Below are positions 1 to 10,866 of a stretch of 64,000 bases of DNA, in pieces; the first letter of the stretch is position 1, and every line of letters begins with the position of its first letter. A program made the translations under genes and the position numbers. The notes beneath the pieces are model-generated. The model ran no database searches. It was not told where the DNA came from and saw nothing but the letters and a program-made list of their open reading frames with translations. The stretch is from Plasmopara viticola (lineage: Eukaryota; Oomycota; Peronosporomycetes; Peronosporales; Peronosporaceae), in the NCBI GenBank assembly GCA_001695595.3, contig MBPM02000008.1, positions 930,001 through 994,000 of the forward strand. The letters run 5' to 3'.

Positions 1-1460
1 ATAGGATGTAAATCCAACGCTGTATCTGAAGTCTTAGTGAAGCGACTCGAGCTCAAAGTGGCCAAGGGTGGGTTTATGCAAGTCGACCTTGATTTCGACC
101 AGGCTGTACAGCGCCCCGAGAAATGGCATATAGATTTGCAAATACCCAGCGTTTCAGGTCATGCCTGCTCCATAGACCAAAGATCTCGTTATCAGCGTGA
201 TGTGGCTTCATGAGCAAGATTTGAATATCAATTGAATTCCAAGATGCATGATACCTCATTTCAAAACGCAAAACACCACGCGGCAATTTTGCTTAACTCG
301 CACAGTTAATGTTCGGCAAGATGGGTAGTTTATAAAACACAAGGCTCGCAACCAAGTCATCAGTTTCTGAGTATTTTCCATCACAGCAAATTTTTGAAGG
401 TCACTTTGTCGTCAACTTGTATGATTCCGGGAAAGCTGAGCGCTTCAGAATCCAACGATTGGAATCACTTGATGACAGTTTTCCGTACGCAAGTTTGCGA
501 ACACACCTTTTAGCACAAAGCTTCATAGCGAGACAACTCCGGCACGGGAAAAAGGCATGGCTCAAGACTTTAAACAAGCCCATGTTCGTTCAAAAATGGC
601 AAAAAGACACTGAATAGAGAAGAACAAATTAAGAATGAAACAAAGAAATGGTTCAGGCTGTTGTCATTCGACCAAGTACGTTTCTTTTTTCGGCACCAAC
701 ATATTGTGTAAAGATACCAATAGGTTGTAAATTGATCATAATTCTCGTCAGCTAAATATAGCAGCGATCTTCCCGGCAAAACCGATGCCGCGTAAGGAAG
801 ACACCTATGATACCATGCCTGGAAGTTGCGCACAAACCTTTTGTGGGGCTGCTACTAGGTCATATTGTGTTACTAGATATCCCTCTTATCGCTTTTTCAC
901 CCCAGCTGGTGTTATTGAGTATCTAGTCATTCACATGAGACTAAGCGGCAGCCCGTAAACTTCTAACCAGCTTCTAAAAATCCTTCAAATTGTAAAGGAT
1001 GCAGACCGAGACACAACTTCAAATTGTGTATTTGATAGGAGTGAAATACATCATCTTACATAAGATGTCAGACTGTCAGTTCTGAGTGGATGGCATTCCG
1101 TTCCAACGAGATTTTGTTGGACAATAAGGCGTTCAAATTAACAAGGTCAAACCCACGGCAGAGGGTACCGGACCAAGAACAAAAGCAAATTGATTACTTC
1201 TAAGGCCCGAAATCTTTATCCCAGGGTTTTGTATCATAGATACCGGTCGGAAGATGAAGCCAGTCCAGCTGAACTGCCATTTTCGTGAGCTAGAACTACT
1301 TGCTCATCTTGCAGGATATCCGTTTAAGCATGCACCTACCGTTTAGTTGTTGGTTAGTGTGGCTGCACGTAAGTGTGATACGAACATCAGAAACTCTTTC
1401 GGTTAGTTTGTGGGTTTAATGCTTTTGCCTTTTGGAAATCCTGTCCCGCTGCTTGTGCCT
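1..1460 (+). mobile_element. Rearranged Ty3/gypsy fragment (C)
   Basis: This is a decayed and shuffled piece of the same gypsy family as elements A, B and E. Bases 1-240 match the protease region of A (about 6680-6930, VKRLELKV track). Bases 400-840 match the start of the reverse transcriptase region, 880-990 match later RT, and 1230-1310 match RNase H. At about 1330-1460 it jumps to sequence that in A lies in the 5' leader just after the LTR (about 4930-5040). The order RNase H then 5' leader cannot come from simple decay and implies deletion plus recombination. No long frame survives. The window starts inside the element, so its left end is unknown. Confidence 0.75.
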
Positions 1461-1770
1461 TTGTTATAAAAAGAAGAGATTGTTTTTTGTTTGGGCGAAA
1501 TACGTTTAGACTGATAAACTTGATAAGTCAAAGTCTTTGACATGCGCACACGGATGTTACAATCATCCTTTTTTTCGTTCCACTACTATATTCTCGTGCA
1601 ATGCTGTTGTGACAATTTTCTATGTTGCATCACGCGGACTAAAAAAAAGTTGACAACCTCTCTATCTGCAATTAACGTTCGTAAAAACAAAAAAAATTAG
1701 GCATATTTACAGTGTGCTTCATTCAGTCAGAAAACCAATTTGAAGAAATTATGTATACGCTGATCCTTTT
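1461..1770. other. Unassigned AT-rich spacer
   Basis: Lies between gypsy fragment C and the left edge of the repeated R/X module. I see no coding frame, RNA gene or repeat that I can assign. Confidence 0.4.
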
Positions 1771-1879
1771 TAAGCGCCTAGGTGACATTGATGTGACACG
1801 CAAATTGCTGGCTACATTCAATGACAACACCTCGAGACGGCAATGATTTACATTTTAATACAACATTACGATATGTCAT

Positions 1880-2330
1880 TTTACTATTTAAGGGCCTAAC
1901 GGTCATAGTATATTGCTAATTGATCTACAAGAGCGATTCCTTGTGATAAAAAAGGCGCAAGACCAATTTGACTGAGCAATCAAATTCGACGTAATCACCG
2001 TGTACGCCATATCATATTTGATTTGATTAAGCTTAAAAATCCGAATTTCTTCTTTAATCAGCCTTTCATTAAACCACATCTTTTGGAATGTATATTTTCG
2101 TTTGCTTACAACCACTGCTTTTTTGAGGCAATAAGTGAAGCATCAAGTACAGAACTAGAAGTTTTCACAAAAGCAACTTCGTCATCAAAATTCATTTCAG
2201 ATGCAAAAGGCTGTCGTTCATACCAACACTTAGCCGCTATTGTTATAATTGCATTGGCATCGAGTTCGTATTTGTTTCCAACGTAAAATTGCGAAAGTGT
2301 TAGTCAAACTGGAGCTCAGAAACGATAATG
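1880..2330 (-). pseudogene. Gene X remnant, module copy 1
   Basis: Read on the minus strand, this stretch contains ELDANAIITIAAKCWYERQ and then, in a shifted frame, a run of 70 codons (2115-1903) with VVSKRKYTFQKMW. The same words occur in the same strand relation in module copy 2 (about 20230-19800: ELDANAFTTFAAKCCCERQ) and on the plus strand at 25750-25928 (NEFDANAIAIFA). Conservation of the same frame across copies says it was protein-coding. Stops and frameshifts say it is dead here. The family is not securely identified; see the copy at 24690-25928. Confidence 0.5.
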
Positions 2331-3523
2331 TACCCAAGTGTGCTTGAAAGTCAGTCGAGCGAAACACGCCACAGGATCCGCAATCCTTATGTCTTTTAAT
2401 TAGTAATTAGATTTCTTGCGAAAAAAATCACAATGGCATGGCTATTGTCGAACCATTTCATTTATCGCGATTAACCCCACCTTCGATGGCGTACGATCAG
2501 AATGAGCAACTTTGACATAACTTGCATCATCAATTTGTATTTTAAACATTCGAGGCAATTTCTCGGATTAAAAATATTCGAGCCCACTATCTTTAGAATA
2601 CTCGGTAAGTAAATAATTGCTGGTTTTTAAACTCTTAAAGCGATATGATTTGACCTGCTGGATGAAAATCTGAACAAGAAAAAAATTAATTGTGCAAGTA
2701 ATGGTGGGAGACCTCGAATTTGTCCATAGTTGTGCGAATAAAACCCAATATTATCAAGGACTTCCCCTGCCCCGCGAGGTAGATGCTGTCTACCTAACAA
2801 ATGTTGCAGAGAAAAAGAAGTTAGAAAGTTTCACCTGAAAATTACATTTTGAAGTTATGGACATCTCGATACCGCGAAATGTCGATTTCCATTTCTATTA
2901 CCATGTATTATTACGATCTAAAGCGTGTAATATAAGTTTTTTGCGTCAATAGGAAAGATTTGAGTCGTATTTTTTCTGTAACGGCATCAGAACAGTGTGT
3001 CACGTGAAGTGTCCTCAAAGTAATATTGATACTGAAACCCAAATTTATTTATGAAATTTACAACAATACCTGGCGGTGTTGAAACTGACGTGAAATTCAT
3101 GTGAGTCCAAGATGGAATACAAATAAGTCAATGCGCGGAGGACCAATACCAACAGGAGAAGTATCTCACTAATGCAATGCACGATGTGTCAATTCGTAGT
3201 GACAAACCAAACTACTTTCGGCTAGATATCAGTTCAAGATGACTTTGCTTATCGATAATCGATTCGTATTTCATGGTCGCTGAACGCAAGTGTTCATGAA
3301 ATGGGGTACCTTAGTATCTCATTTACATTAATTGTGATCTTAACATTCACCACAGTTTTTTATTCTACATCTTTGTGTCACAGGAATGTCACATCGAATT
3401 TGACATCGCAGCAAGCAATGTCTGTATCACTGTGCATATTAGACTTAAGATATGGCTCCGCTTAGCGACAATTGATTTATATTATAAGGTAATAAAGACA
3501 ATTTAATATGCAATATCTGAGCG

Positions 3524-3875
3524 TCCCCTCCACTGGTATCAATTTACCTCGGAAAAGGTTGGGGTGACGCCCTCCTTCCAAGCGCGGGGGCTAAATGCTC
3601 GCGCGCTTCGGGCAGGTGCTCTCGGGCATCTGCAGGTCTCTAACGAGTCTCAACCTCGACGCGACGGTCTCCAGCACCAGACCACCTGGGCTCTTACCAA
3701 GTCAGAGAAAAAAAATGGAAGACCCTCACGACCTCGGTGCTGGATGCACTGCCCGCTGAACGAGACCCGACGTATGCGGACACCACTCTATGCCGTGGAC
3801 TAGCCAGACTGAGCCTAGCACGTGCATAACTTGGCAACGCCATAACGGAATACATTGCATTACATGACCTGAGCG
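3524..3875. mobile_element. GC-rich insertion with target duplication
   Basis: An insertion of about 350 bp present in module copy 1 but absent from the matching point in copy 2 (near 21550). It is flanked by CTGAGCG at 3517-3523 and again at 3869-3875, where copy 2 has the motif once, and the similarity extends further upstream in weaker form (ATGCAAT, TGCATTACATG). The insert is markedly GC-rich against its AT-rich surroundings. A long target duplication would fit a SINE or other retroposed fragment, but no tRNA-like promoter box or poly-A tail is clear and I do not recognise the family. Confidence 0.5.
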
Positions 3876-4024
3876 AACAATGACCGGCCGAACAAACAAA
3901 AAATACATCTAACCCCTGCAATTTTTTCTATGAAACAAACGAGTCGGTATCGCGATGGGACTTCATGTTGTTCTTCCAGCGCAGGTAGAGTTTTATATGA
4001 CCAACATCAAGTGTTGTAGCAGGC

Positions 4025-4423
4025 ATGACGACTCCAAACACTATCGACGGCGTCACGGATAGGCTGAAGTTTGGTTAGCCTGCGAGTTATTAAAGTAATG
4101 ACGACAACGAAATCGACCCGCACGTCGTTTTAGAGGGAGCCTTCGTTGATGTGATTAAGAAATAAATTGAGACGATAACGAATTGCGAATCGCACTACAA
4201 TTTTGCTCTATATGAGTGGCGTGTCGTGACTTTCGACCTTTAACGAAAGTGCATGAGTATACAGTGAGATATTTCGCGTTTGAGTCCTTTGATGCATCGG
4301 AAAATTGACGGGAGGTTGCGAGTAAAATATTGATGACGGCGGGTATTGATTCAAATCAAATAGGCAGATGCGACGAATGTTTGAATGAAAATGACGCTCA
4401 ATCAGCATCAGCACCGGGGCTTC
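4025..4423 (+). pseudogene. R1 pseudogene, 5' part
   Basis: N-terminal half of an R-family gene (see R2, 18766-19551). It starts at the conserved ATG ACG ACT CC of all four copies and aligns with R3 (21715 onward) through to about 22100, where gypsy element A interrupts it. The rest of the gene resumes at about 10556 on the far side of A. Independent lesions, including in-frame stops, mean it was probably already decaying or has decayed since. Upstream sequence from 3955 matches the R2 and R3 leaders. Confidence 0.75.
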
Positions 4424-4772
4424 TGTAATGAAACCTTCGTCACAGGCAAGCTTGCCGGTAACAGTCTTTACTTGAAACAATCAAAACATATCCAAAATAC
4501 ATATGCATGAGTACTACCCATAGGTGTAAACGATTATACATTTTCCGACCAAAAGACAGTTCTTGATGTCTTATAATCATTGGCAACCATTTGACCTTAT
4601 TGGCTAAAACATATCAAGTTAGGCTGTAGCAAGGAATAAGTCGTAAAAGCTCTTCATCGAACATCACTTCTTGTTTTGCTTTAAGCAACAAACACTCCCC
4701 CTTTTTACCACTTCACCTCGCCCGCGCCTCAGCCTCGTCCAACAGCCGACCTTCCTCCGCGACTGTGTTACA
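4424..4772 (+). repeat. 5' LTR of gypsy A
   Basis: Begins TGTAATGAAACC, against TGTGACGTAACC in the better kept LTRs, and ends GACTGTGTTACA, so it keeps the TG...CA termini. It lacks an internal stretch of roughly 50-80 bp present in the other LTRs. Bases 4446-4457 (GGCAAGCTTGCC) form a small palindrome. The sequence after it, around TAGCACTTGT, recurs after the LTRs of B and E and is the likely primer binding region; I cannot name the tRNA. Confidence 0.75.
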
Positions 4773-5599
4773 TAGTAGCACTTGTAGTGTCGAGCTTTAC
4801 GTTCCAAGGCAAGGGTGCTTGTTGTCACATAGTGAGGAGCGAATTATCCTGTGATTATTGGTACGATCCACATAGTGAGAAGTTCAGAACTACAAGAGAT
4901 TGTCTTGCAGCACGAGCTTAACTTTCAGCAGTTGATTTAGTGTGGTTGCACGCTAGTGTGATACATGCATCTGGAGCTCCTTCAGTTGGTCTGTGGGTTT
5001 GCGCTTTTGCCTTTTTGAAATTCTGTCCAGCTTCTGGAAACACCAAGGATAACATCCAGGTAAGTTGCTTGATCTACATTCAATACCACTGAGCTCTTTC
5101 GTTTGGCTTCGTCATATGAGAAAACGTAACACTCGAAAACACACAAAAGTGTTCATCAATACCACTGGAGCTCCTAACAAGTCGTAACAAGGAGCTCAGC
5201 AAGCTGCGAAAAGACTTGTTATTATCAATGGTGAAGCAGCTGAAGCTTGTCCAACTTATTCGAAACAAATTTTCGGATTGTATGGACTCAGGTGCCAGGA
5301 ATTTAGTGCACGATTTTACTGAAAACCCAAAGCGCCGTAATTAGCAAACCCCAGAGCTTCTAATAGGTGCATTCGACCTCTCTATATACTTGTACAAAGA
5401 GCGTAGGTTGTAAAGAAAGCTTATCAGCTTCGTTTTTATTCTTGAGGTTTTACTAAGGTTTGGTAGATGTTACAAAGAGCGATGAGAAGTCCAGCAAGTA
5501 TGGCCCAATAAAGAGGCCGTAAGGCTGAGCGCCCATCTTCAAACCCAAGACCTCGTCAACAGAGCCAAATAAGTGCTCGTGATGATAATGAAACTTAAC

Positions 5600-6590
5600 G
5601 GACAACGTCATGCTCAAAATCACAAGCACCGACTCCGCAAGATGTGATAAGTGCCAATGGTCAAGCGGAATTAATTAGTCAGCGTAATGTAGCCCCCCCC
5701 TGCAGCGACAAAAAACGACACACTGCCCATGCAGCAACTACAGTGAGATCCCACTTAGCAGCAATAGCAATATCAAGCCCAGATGCTAGCTCAAATGCAA
5801 GCCTAAGTACAATAGGCTTAAGAGCGATTTGAGTTTCTCGTTGCATCAAGAGTCGAGCAGAAAAAAAAAGATTCTTCTGTTTATGAAAGGATCTTTGGCG
5901 AAGATATTGAAATATGGAAATTTGCAACGCAATAGTACTACGCCAACAAGTGCCACTTGCTGACAACAGAGTCGATCGAATTTGTGACGCTTATGTTTAG
6001 TAGTTTGTGCAAATTTGTACTGAAATGGTCCCGTGCCTCTGCGAGCGCATGAACGAGCACAAGACATGGGCACTTTTAATTCTCAATTGCGCCCGAGATT
6101 CAGGCCTGAACATTTCGAGTATGGTCTTTAAGAGCAGATGCTTCACCTGCAACAAAAAGAAACTATCGATGAATACATCTCACAAGTCCAAGACTTGATG
6201 TCTCAACCTGAGTTTGAAATTAGTGAGCTGAAAAAAACGGTCCTTTTTCCAGAATAATTACAAGAAAAGCGCAAGAAGATCAAAGAATTGATTCCGAGTA
6301 TCCAGGAGGCCATTCAAGCTGCCTCTAATTTTGAGTTTGCCCATTACTCGGGCAGGCCGAATCGTATATCGATTCTGTCGTTAAAAACAGTGTCTTCAAA
6401 TCAGGCTATCGTGCGAACAAGTCACGACCATAGAAACAAAAACGCTTGGAAAGAAGATAAGACAAGGAAGACAAGTAGACTAAATCGGCAACTTGTAACA
6501 ATTGTGGCGTTGTCGGCCACATATCGCCGCACTGTACCGCTCCTAAGCGTAAGGGAGCAAATAGTTTTATTAGAGGTGCACTGATCTATT
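5600..6590 (+). pseudogene. gag remnant of gypsy A
   Basis: Encoded the capsid/nucleocapsid polyprotein. A glutamine-rich start (tracts of CAG/CAA around 5700-5830) is followed by a capsid region (frame around 6288-6584). Read in the frame around 6480, it has an intact CCHC zinc knuckle, C-N-N-C-G-V-V-G-H-I-S-P-H-C, at about 6494-6535. Frame changes and stops break it in several places. The start codon is not determinable. Confidence 0.7.
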
Positions 6591-6639
6591 GGAGGTGCAC
6601 TATATAAATCTTCGAAGCAGGAGCTCAAAGTTTTTAAGA

Positions 6640-6940
6640 CGTTGGACAAGAGAGACCCGCGACCGTCTTCTTCGACAATGGATGTTGTCTTAACGGCGTA
6701 TCCAAAGACTTGGTGAAGCGACTTGAGCTCAAAGTAACCAAGTTTAAGATGATGCAAGTCGACTTTAGTTACGTCCAAATATTTTACTGCCCCCGACAAT
6801 CGGTGCACATGAGCTTTCAGATACCTGTTTTTTGTTCTGCATCGGAAACGTTCCAAGTCATACTTGTTATCGAAAATAAGGATGTTGATATTGGCATGAT
6901 GTGGCTTCGTCAGCAAATCCAGATATCAACTGGACTATAG
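6640..6940 (+). pseudogene. Aspartic protease remnant of gypsy A
   Basis: Retropepsin-type protease region. The frame reads VFFDNGCCLNG and later VKRLELKV and NKDVDIGMMWL, the gypsy protease layout. The catalytic D-S/T-G triad reads D-N-G here, which would be expected to abolish activity. Element B has the identical D-N-G and element E has D-R-G, so the site is lost throughout the window. Confidence 0.7.
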
Positions 6941-7129
6941 AGAGCATGTCTCTTTGCATCACACAAAGCATCAAGCGGCAATTCGACTAAGGCCGCAAAG
7001 TCAGCATCCGTCCAGATGGACTGTTAATAAACGAAAGGCTCGAATTTATCATAACCGCGAGATTACTACCGGCAACAAGACCACCATGGCCGTCAAGGAA
7101 TGACGCAGCTAGTTTCTTTCCACCAGTTT

Positions 7130-8740
7130 TAAGAATGTTGCGTGACGACAAAGACATTGAAGCTGTGGATGCCGTCAGCCCCGAGATCATGAAAAATCTG
7201 AGCGCTTCAAGAATCAAGGATGGGAATCGCTTATGGAGAATTCGGCTTTTGCATTGTACGCAAGTACGCGGACACAGTCTATTGCACGGATTTTCCAAGC
7301 AATACACCTCCAATATGGGAAGTAAATTAGCACGAAATTTTGCAACCAAACCGAGATCCGTCGTATAATGGCGTCAGAGTCCTGATTAGCGCATGACAAT
7401 TTAAGAATGGACCAGAGAGATGGTTCAGCAGGCATTATTGAAGACCAAGTACGTCTGCCTTTTCGGCAATAATGTTTTGTGCCAAGAAGCCTGTAGGTTA
7501 GCGCATTGTGCACCATTATCGTTGGCTATAGTCTATCGACGATCCTGCCGGTAAGCCAATGCCGCGTAAGGAAGACGCCTTGACTCAATCATTGATTTTT
7601 GTGCATAGATCTACTTCGTGACTACTATCAGTTTAATTGCGTGAACCAAATAATCTCTTCACCGATTTTTTGATCCCAGATGGTCAATTTGAATATCTAG
7701 TCACTCGCATGGGACTGCGGAAGTCCGGATACGTTTAATCGGCTTCTGCAGAAAGCCTCTCGAGATCAAAGAGATGTGTTGAGAATCCACTTTGACGACA
7801 TCTACGTGTTCATACAAGAAAAGATGTTGCAGACCACGTGACGGCTTTAGACCATGTACTTAAACGGTGTGAAGAACAGCAGCTTTTCATCAAGTTGTAA
7901 AAGTTACAGCTTTGCGTGGATGAGATCCCATGCCTAGAAGGCTTATGCGGACGAAATGGCGTCCGAATGAACCTCGACAGGATTAAGATCATCACAGAAA
8001 GGCCTGTGCCCAAGATAAAAAAGCAAATGAAGTGCTTCTTAGGCACTGCAGTCTATGGCACAAGGTTTTACACGGACTTTGCGCAATTTGCAAGACCACT
8101 AAACGACAGTATTTAAAAAAAACGTCCTTGAGAAGCAAGTGAGCTCTCGGATGACCAGCTTCGCTGCTTAATAGAACTCAAGCGTCGCTTGACCCTTCCA
8201 GCCGCTTTAAATTTTTCGAACGTTTAAAACCATTTGGTATACGAATGCAATAGGAGGAGCCTTGCTTCAAAAGAAGGGAGAGAAAGAGCACCCACTTACT
8301 TTCGTTGATCGGAAGATGAAGCTAGCCGAGTTGAATTACCCTGTTTGTAAGCAAGACCTTCTTGCAACCATGCATGCGCAAAATTGATGGCGTGTGTAGA
8401 TTCTCGATCAACCATTTACGGTCAAAACGGATCACAATACTAATGAGATAATCCCAACGCAGAACACTAGAATTGAAGAGAAGCTTGATGGTTTAGTAAG
8501 CTTGCTAAATTTCAGCCTGTGATTGAGTGGATTCCCGGTGAATCTAACACCGTGGCTGATGCACTATCACGCAAACCGGAAGTCGAAAATAAAGCTAGCC
8601 AACTTAGCAAGCAAGAGCTTCCGGAAGCGGCTTAGAACTGCGAGGTCGTGGCGACATTCAGGACAAACAAGGTCACAGTTGCTCGATCTGCAAGCACGAT
8701 GTATGCGTGGAATAGGGACCGACAGTACATCATCAAGTAG
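7130..8740 (+). pseudogene. Reverse transcriptase / RNase H remnant of gypsy A
   Basis: The RT palm signature is visible as F-D-D-I-Y-V-F at 7791-7811, the counterpart of YxDD. The thumb/connection motif FLGTAVYGTRFYTDFAQFARPL follows at about 8037-8100. RNase H follows at about 8235-8390, with YTNAIGGALLQKKGEKEHPL and then FVDRKMKLAELNYPV. Multiple frameshifts and stops separate these blocks. The catalytic FDD itself is intact in A. Confidence 0.8.
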
Positions 8741-8744
8741 CTGA

Positions 8745-9900
8745 AAATGGGAGATGATGTGTCAAAGTATTCAATGCAGGATGATATTTTCTTCTACCAA
8801 ACTGGTGAAGATGAGACGCCACCCCCGTGTATTTCAGACGACGAAGTTCTAAGAAATCGCGTCATCTTTGAAAATCAATGTTCTGGATTGGTAGGCCACC
8901 AAGGATTTTACGAGATGTATCTGGCCGTGCGCCAATAGTACTACAGGCCAAAATGACGATGTACATCCAGCGCTATTTCAACACATACAAAATGTGTCAG
9001 CTGCAACAATATTTGAAGCCAAACCATCAGGATAATTCTAGTCCTTGATTATCTTAAGAGGTAGATGGATTGATATTTTAATGGCCTTCATCATGTCTGT
9101 ACCGAAGACCAAGAGTGGCTTAAATGCCGTCATCGTTATTGTTGATCGCTTGACAAAAAGGGCCATGTTCATCGCTAAAATGACAACGGACGATACTGCA
9201 GAACTTGCAAAGATCTTCATGCAGAAATTAGGAAGGACCGTGGCATTTCGAAGACCATAGTGTCCGACCGAGACACCAAGTTTTGCATTCGAGTTATGGC
9301 AAATATCTGTGTCTGCTGTGGGAACGCAACACAATTTGGCTTCAGCATTCAGGCCGAAAAAATGATAAGAACCAACACACTTTTATAAAGATGGTCTTCG
9401 AGGTGTCGTCAACCCAGCACAGAATGATTGGGATGACTTTCGCATCTGGCTGAGATAGCCTTTAATTGGCGCGTACACGCTACAATTAAAATGTCACCGT
9501 TTAGAGCGGATCTAGGATATGTTCGTTTCACACCCGATGATGTGGCATCAGATCCGCGATTCCACAAGTTGGAAAAATTAGCACAAGATTTTCTACATCG
9601 TCAAGGAACGTTACTTAAGGTCGCGTAGTACCGGATGAGCGAAGCACAAGAGCGCATGAAGTTATATTATGGCAAGAATAGACTCTTCCAAGACTTTACG
9701 ATGGCGATACGGTGCTTTTGGATGGCAATAATTTGGATGTCCATCACAAGGATTTTTGCTCAGTCAAAGAAAATCGCACCAAGAGATATCGGCCCGTTCC
9801 CTGTCGTGAAGAGATTTTCGCGAGACTCCTATACGTTAGGATTGGCAAAGGGGTTGGAGCTGTCCTAGTGTTTCACATTTCACTGTTGAAGCCGTAACGC
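8745..9900 (+). pseudogene. Integrase remnant of gypsy A
   Basis: Contains the N-terminal zinc-binding region (GHQGFYEMYLAVRQ, then a CQ-containing stretch to about 9005), the catalytic core (DILMAFIMSVPKTKSGLNAV; VIVDRLTKRAMF; VSDRDTKF at about 9265, the second aspartate block) and the C-terminal GPF module (APRDIGPFPVVKRF at about 9777-9820), ending FHISLLKP near 9897. This is the typical Ty3/gypsy integrase order. Frames change at several points, including the region of the third catalytic residue, so no full enzyme is encoded. Confidence 0.8.
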
Positions 9901-10116
9901 AAGGACCCTAAGCGTCGGCAAAAGATGAATAAGGTTATGTTGGCCGATAGCTCCGAAAAACAACGTGGTGAAGCCGTTATTAAACATCGTAAGTACAAGT
10001 GGTGGCTTGGTGATACCATGAAGGAAGCCACTTGTACCCGAAAAATAATGACTTCTACTGGCAATAAAAAAATGAGCCCTATCTTTTAAAGCAGACATCT
10101 ACTTGAAGGGAAGTCA

Positions 10117-10550
10117 TGTGACGTAACCATTGTCACTGGCAGTTTCGTTGGTAACAGCTTTTACGCAATATAATGAGAATATTATCAGAATGCATGTGCA
10201 TTAGTACTTCCCATACTAATAGCCGATTTCAGTCTTCGACAAGAACACAGTCTTAAATGTCGCATGAGGCTTGAGAAACAAGAGACCTTACTTGCTAATA
10301 CTAATCTAAAATATGTAAAAAAAAATATGAGAAGAATGATCTCTTCCAGGATGGTAGCAGGAGATGGCTGAGAGCCACCAGATAGGCTGTAGCATGAAAA
10401 AAGGTCGTGACAGCTTTTCATCTAATATCACTTCTCATTTTGCGTTGAGCAACAAACACTCCTCCTCTTCTACGACTTCACTTCCCCCGCGCCTCAACCT
10501 TGTCCGACGGCCGACTCCAATCAGCTTTCTCCGCGACTGTTTTTCTGCGA
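10117..10550 (+). repeat. 3' LTR of gypsy A
   Basis: Begins TGTGACGTAACCATTG immediately after a purine tract and ends about GCGACTGTTTTTC, where the R1 gene resumes. It is longer than the 5' LTR and clearly diverged from it, with substitutions and indels throughout, so insertion into R1 was not recent. Confidence 0.75.
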
Positions 10551-10555
10551 CTGAT

Positions 10556-10866
10556 TAAGTGACGTCGGCAGTGAACGTTGGAAGGTCCAATTGGTGGTGC
10601 AATTTCAGTGGGATCCAGTATGCTCTGCTTTTGAAATCGGTTCTCAAGGTAGTCAAATGCAATACGCGCTGAATGATATCGAAAGTATTGGCTCTCTACC
10701 CGCGCTATTTGCAGGTGGAAAGTTTTGACGACATACAACCTGTCAATGCCAACCTCGACATGCACCAAACTTGTTCATTTCCCCGGGTGCAGCTCATCTT
10801 CCTTGAGTTGTCCCAACAGCTCTGATCGATCTGCATATCGTCGAATCTCTAGTCATCAATAGCGCT
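10556..10866 (+). pseudogene. R1 pseudogene, 3' part
   Basis: Resumes the R-family gene after gypsy A, at a point matching 22138 of R3 (GTGACGTCGGCAGTG), and runs to the conserved C-terminal words ALIDLHIV and LVINS. The core block with the W-W-C-N equivalent is recognisable but carries stops. Together with 4025-4423 it accounts for almost the whole gene, with only about 15 bp unaccounted for at the junction. Confidence 0.7.

Larger units (their letters stand above)
1771..3950. repeat. R/X module copy 1, upstream spacer
   Basis: Collinear with 19690-21640, which links R2 to R3, and in its first kilobase with 31920-32650 downstream of R4. Shared landmarks are the GTGACA pair at 1782-1798, the decayed gene X on the minus strand at about 1900-2330, a block with TGTTGCAGAGAAAAAGAA near 2800, and the TGTCAC pair at 3376-3392. 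The copy is interrupted by the GC-rich insertion at 3524-3875. The upstream R gene expected at the left by comparison with copy 2 is absent; gypsy fragment C lies there instead. Confidence 0.75.
4808..9966 (+). repeat. Inverted repeat, left arm (gypsy A internal)
   Basis: Nearly identical to the reverse complement of 12827-17995. Translated frames at matching places are the same in both: identical 76-, 66- and 78-residue frames (6710-6940 with 15854-16084; 7916-8116 with 14676-14876; 7810-8046 with 14746-14982), and one difference in a 98-residue frame. Similarity drops sharply outside the tract at both ends. Confidence 0.85.
4424..10550 (+). mobile_element. Ty3/gypsy LTR retrotransposon A
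   Basis: An element of about 6.1 kb with LTRs at both ends and the order gag, protease, reverse transcriptase, RNase H, integrase, which defines the Ty3/gypsy group. It is inserted in R1: R-family sequence stops at 4423 and resumes at about 10556. A purine-rich tract (GAAGGGAAG) lies just before the 3' LTR. Internal sequence is nearly identical to minus-strand element B over 4808-9966, while the two LTRs of A differ considerably from each other. All reading frames are broken, so it cannot move by itself. Confidence 0.9.

Noticed and set aside
9038..9334. 98-codon frame opposite the integrase, repeated at 13458-13754
   Set aside because: Shadow of the integrase core on the reverse strand; kept only because A and B are nearly identical.
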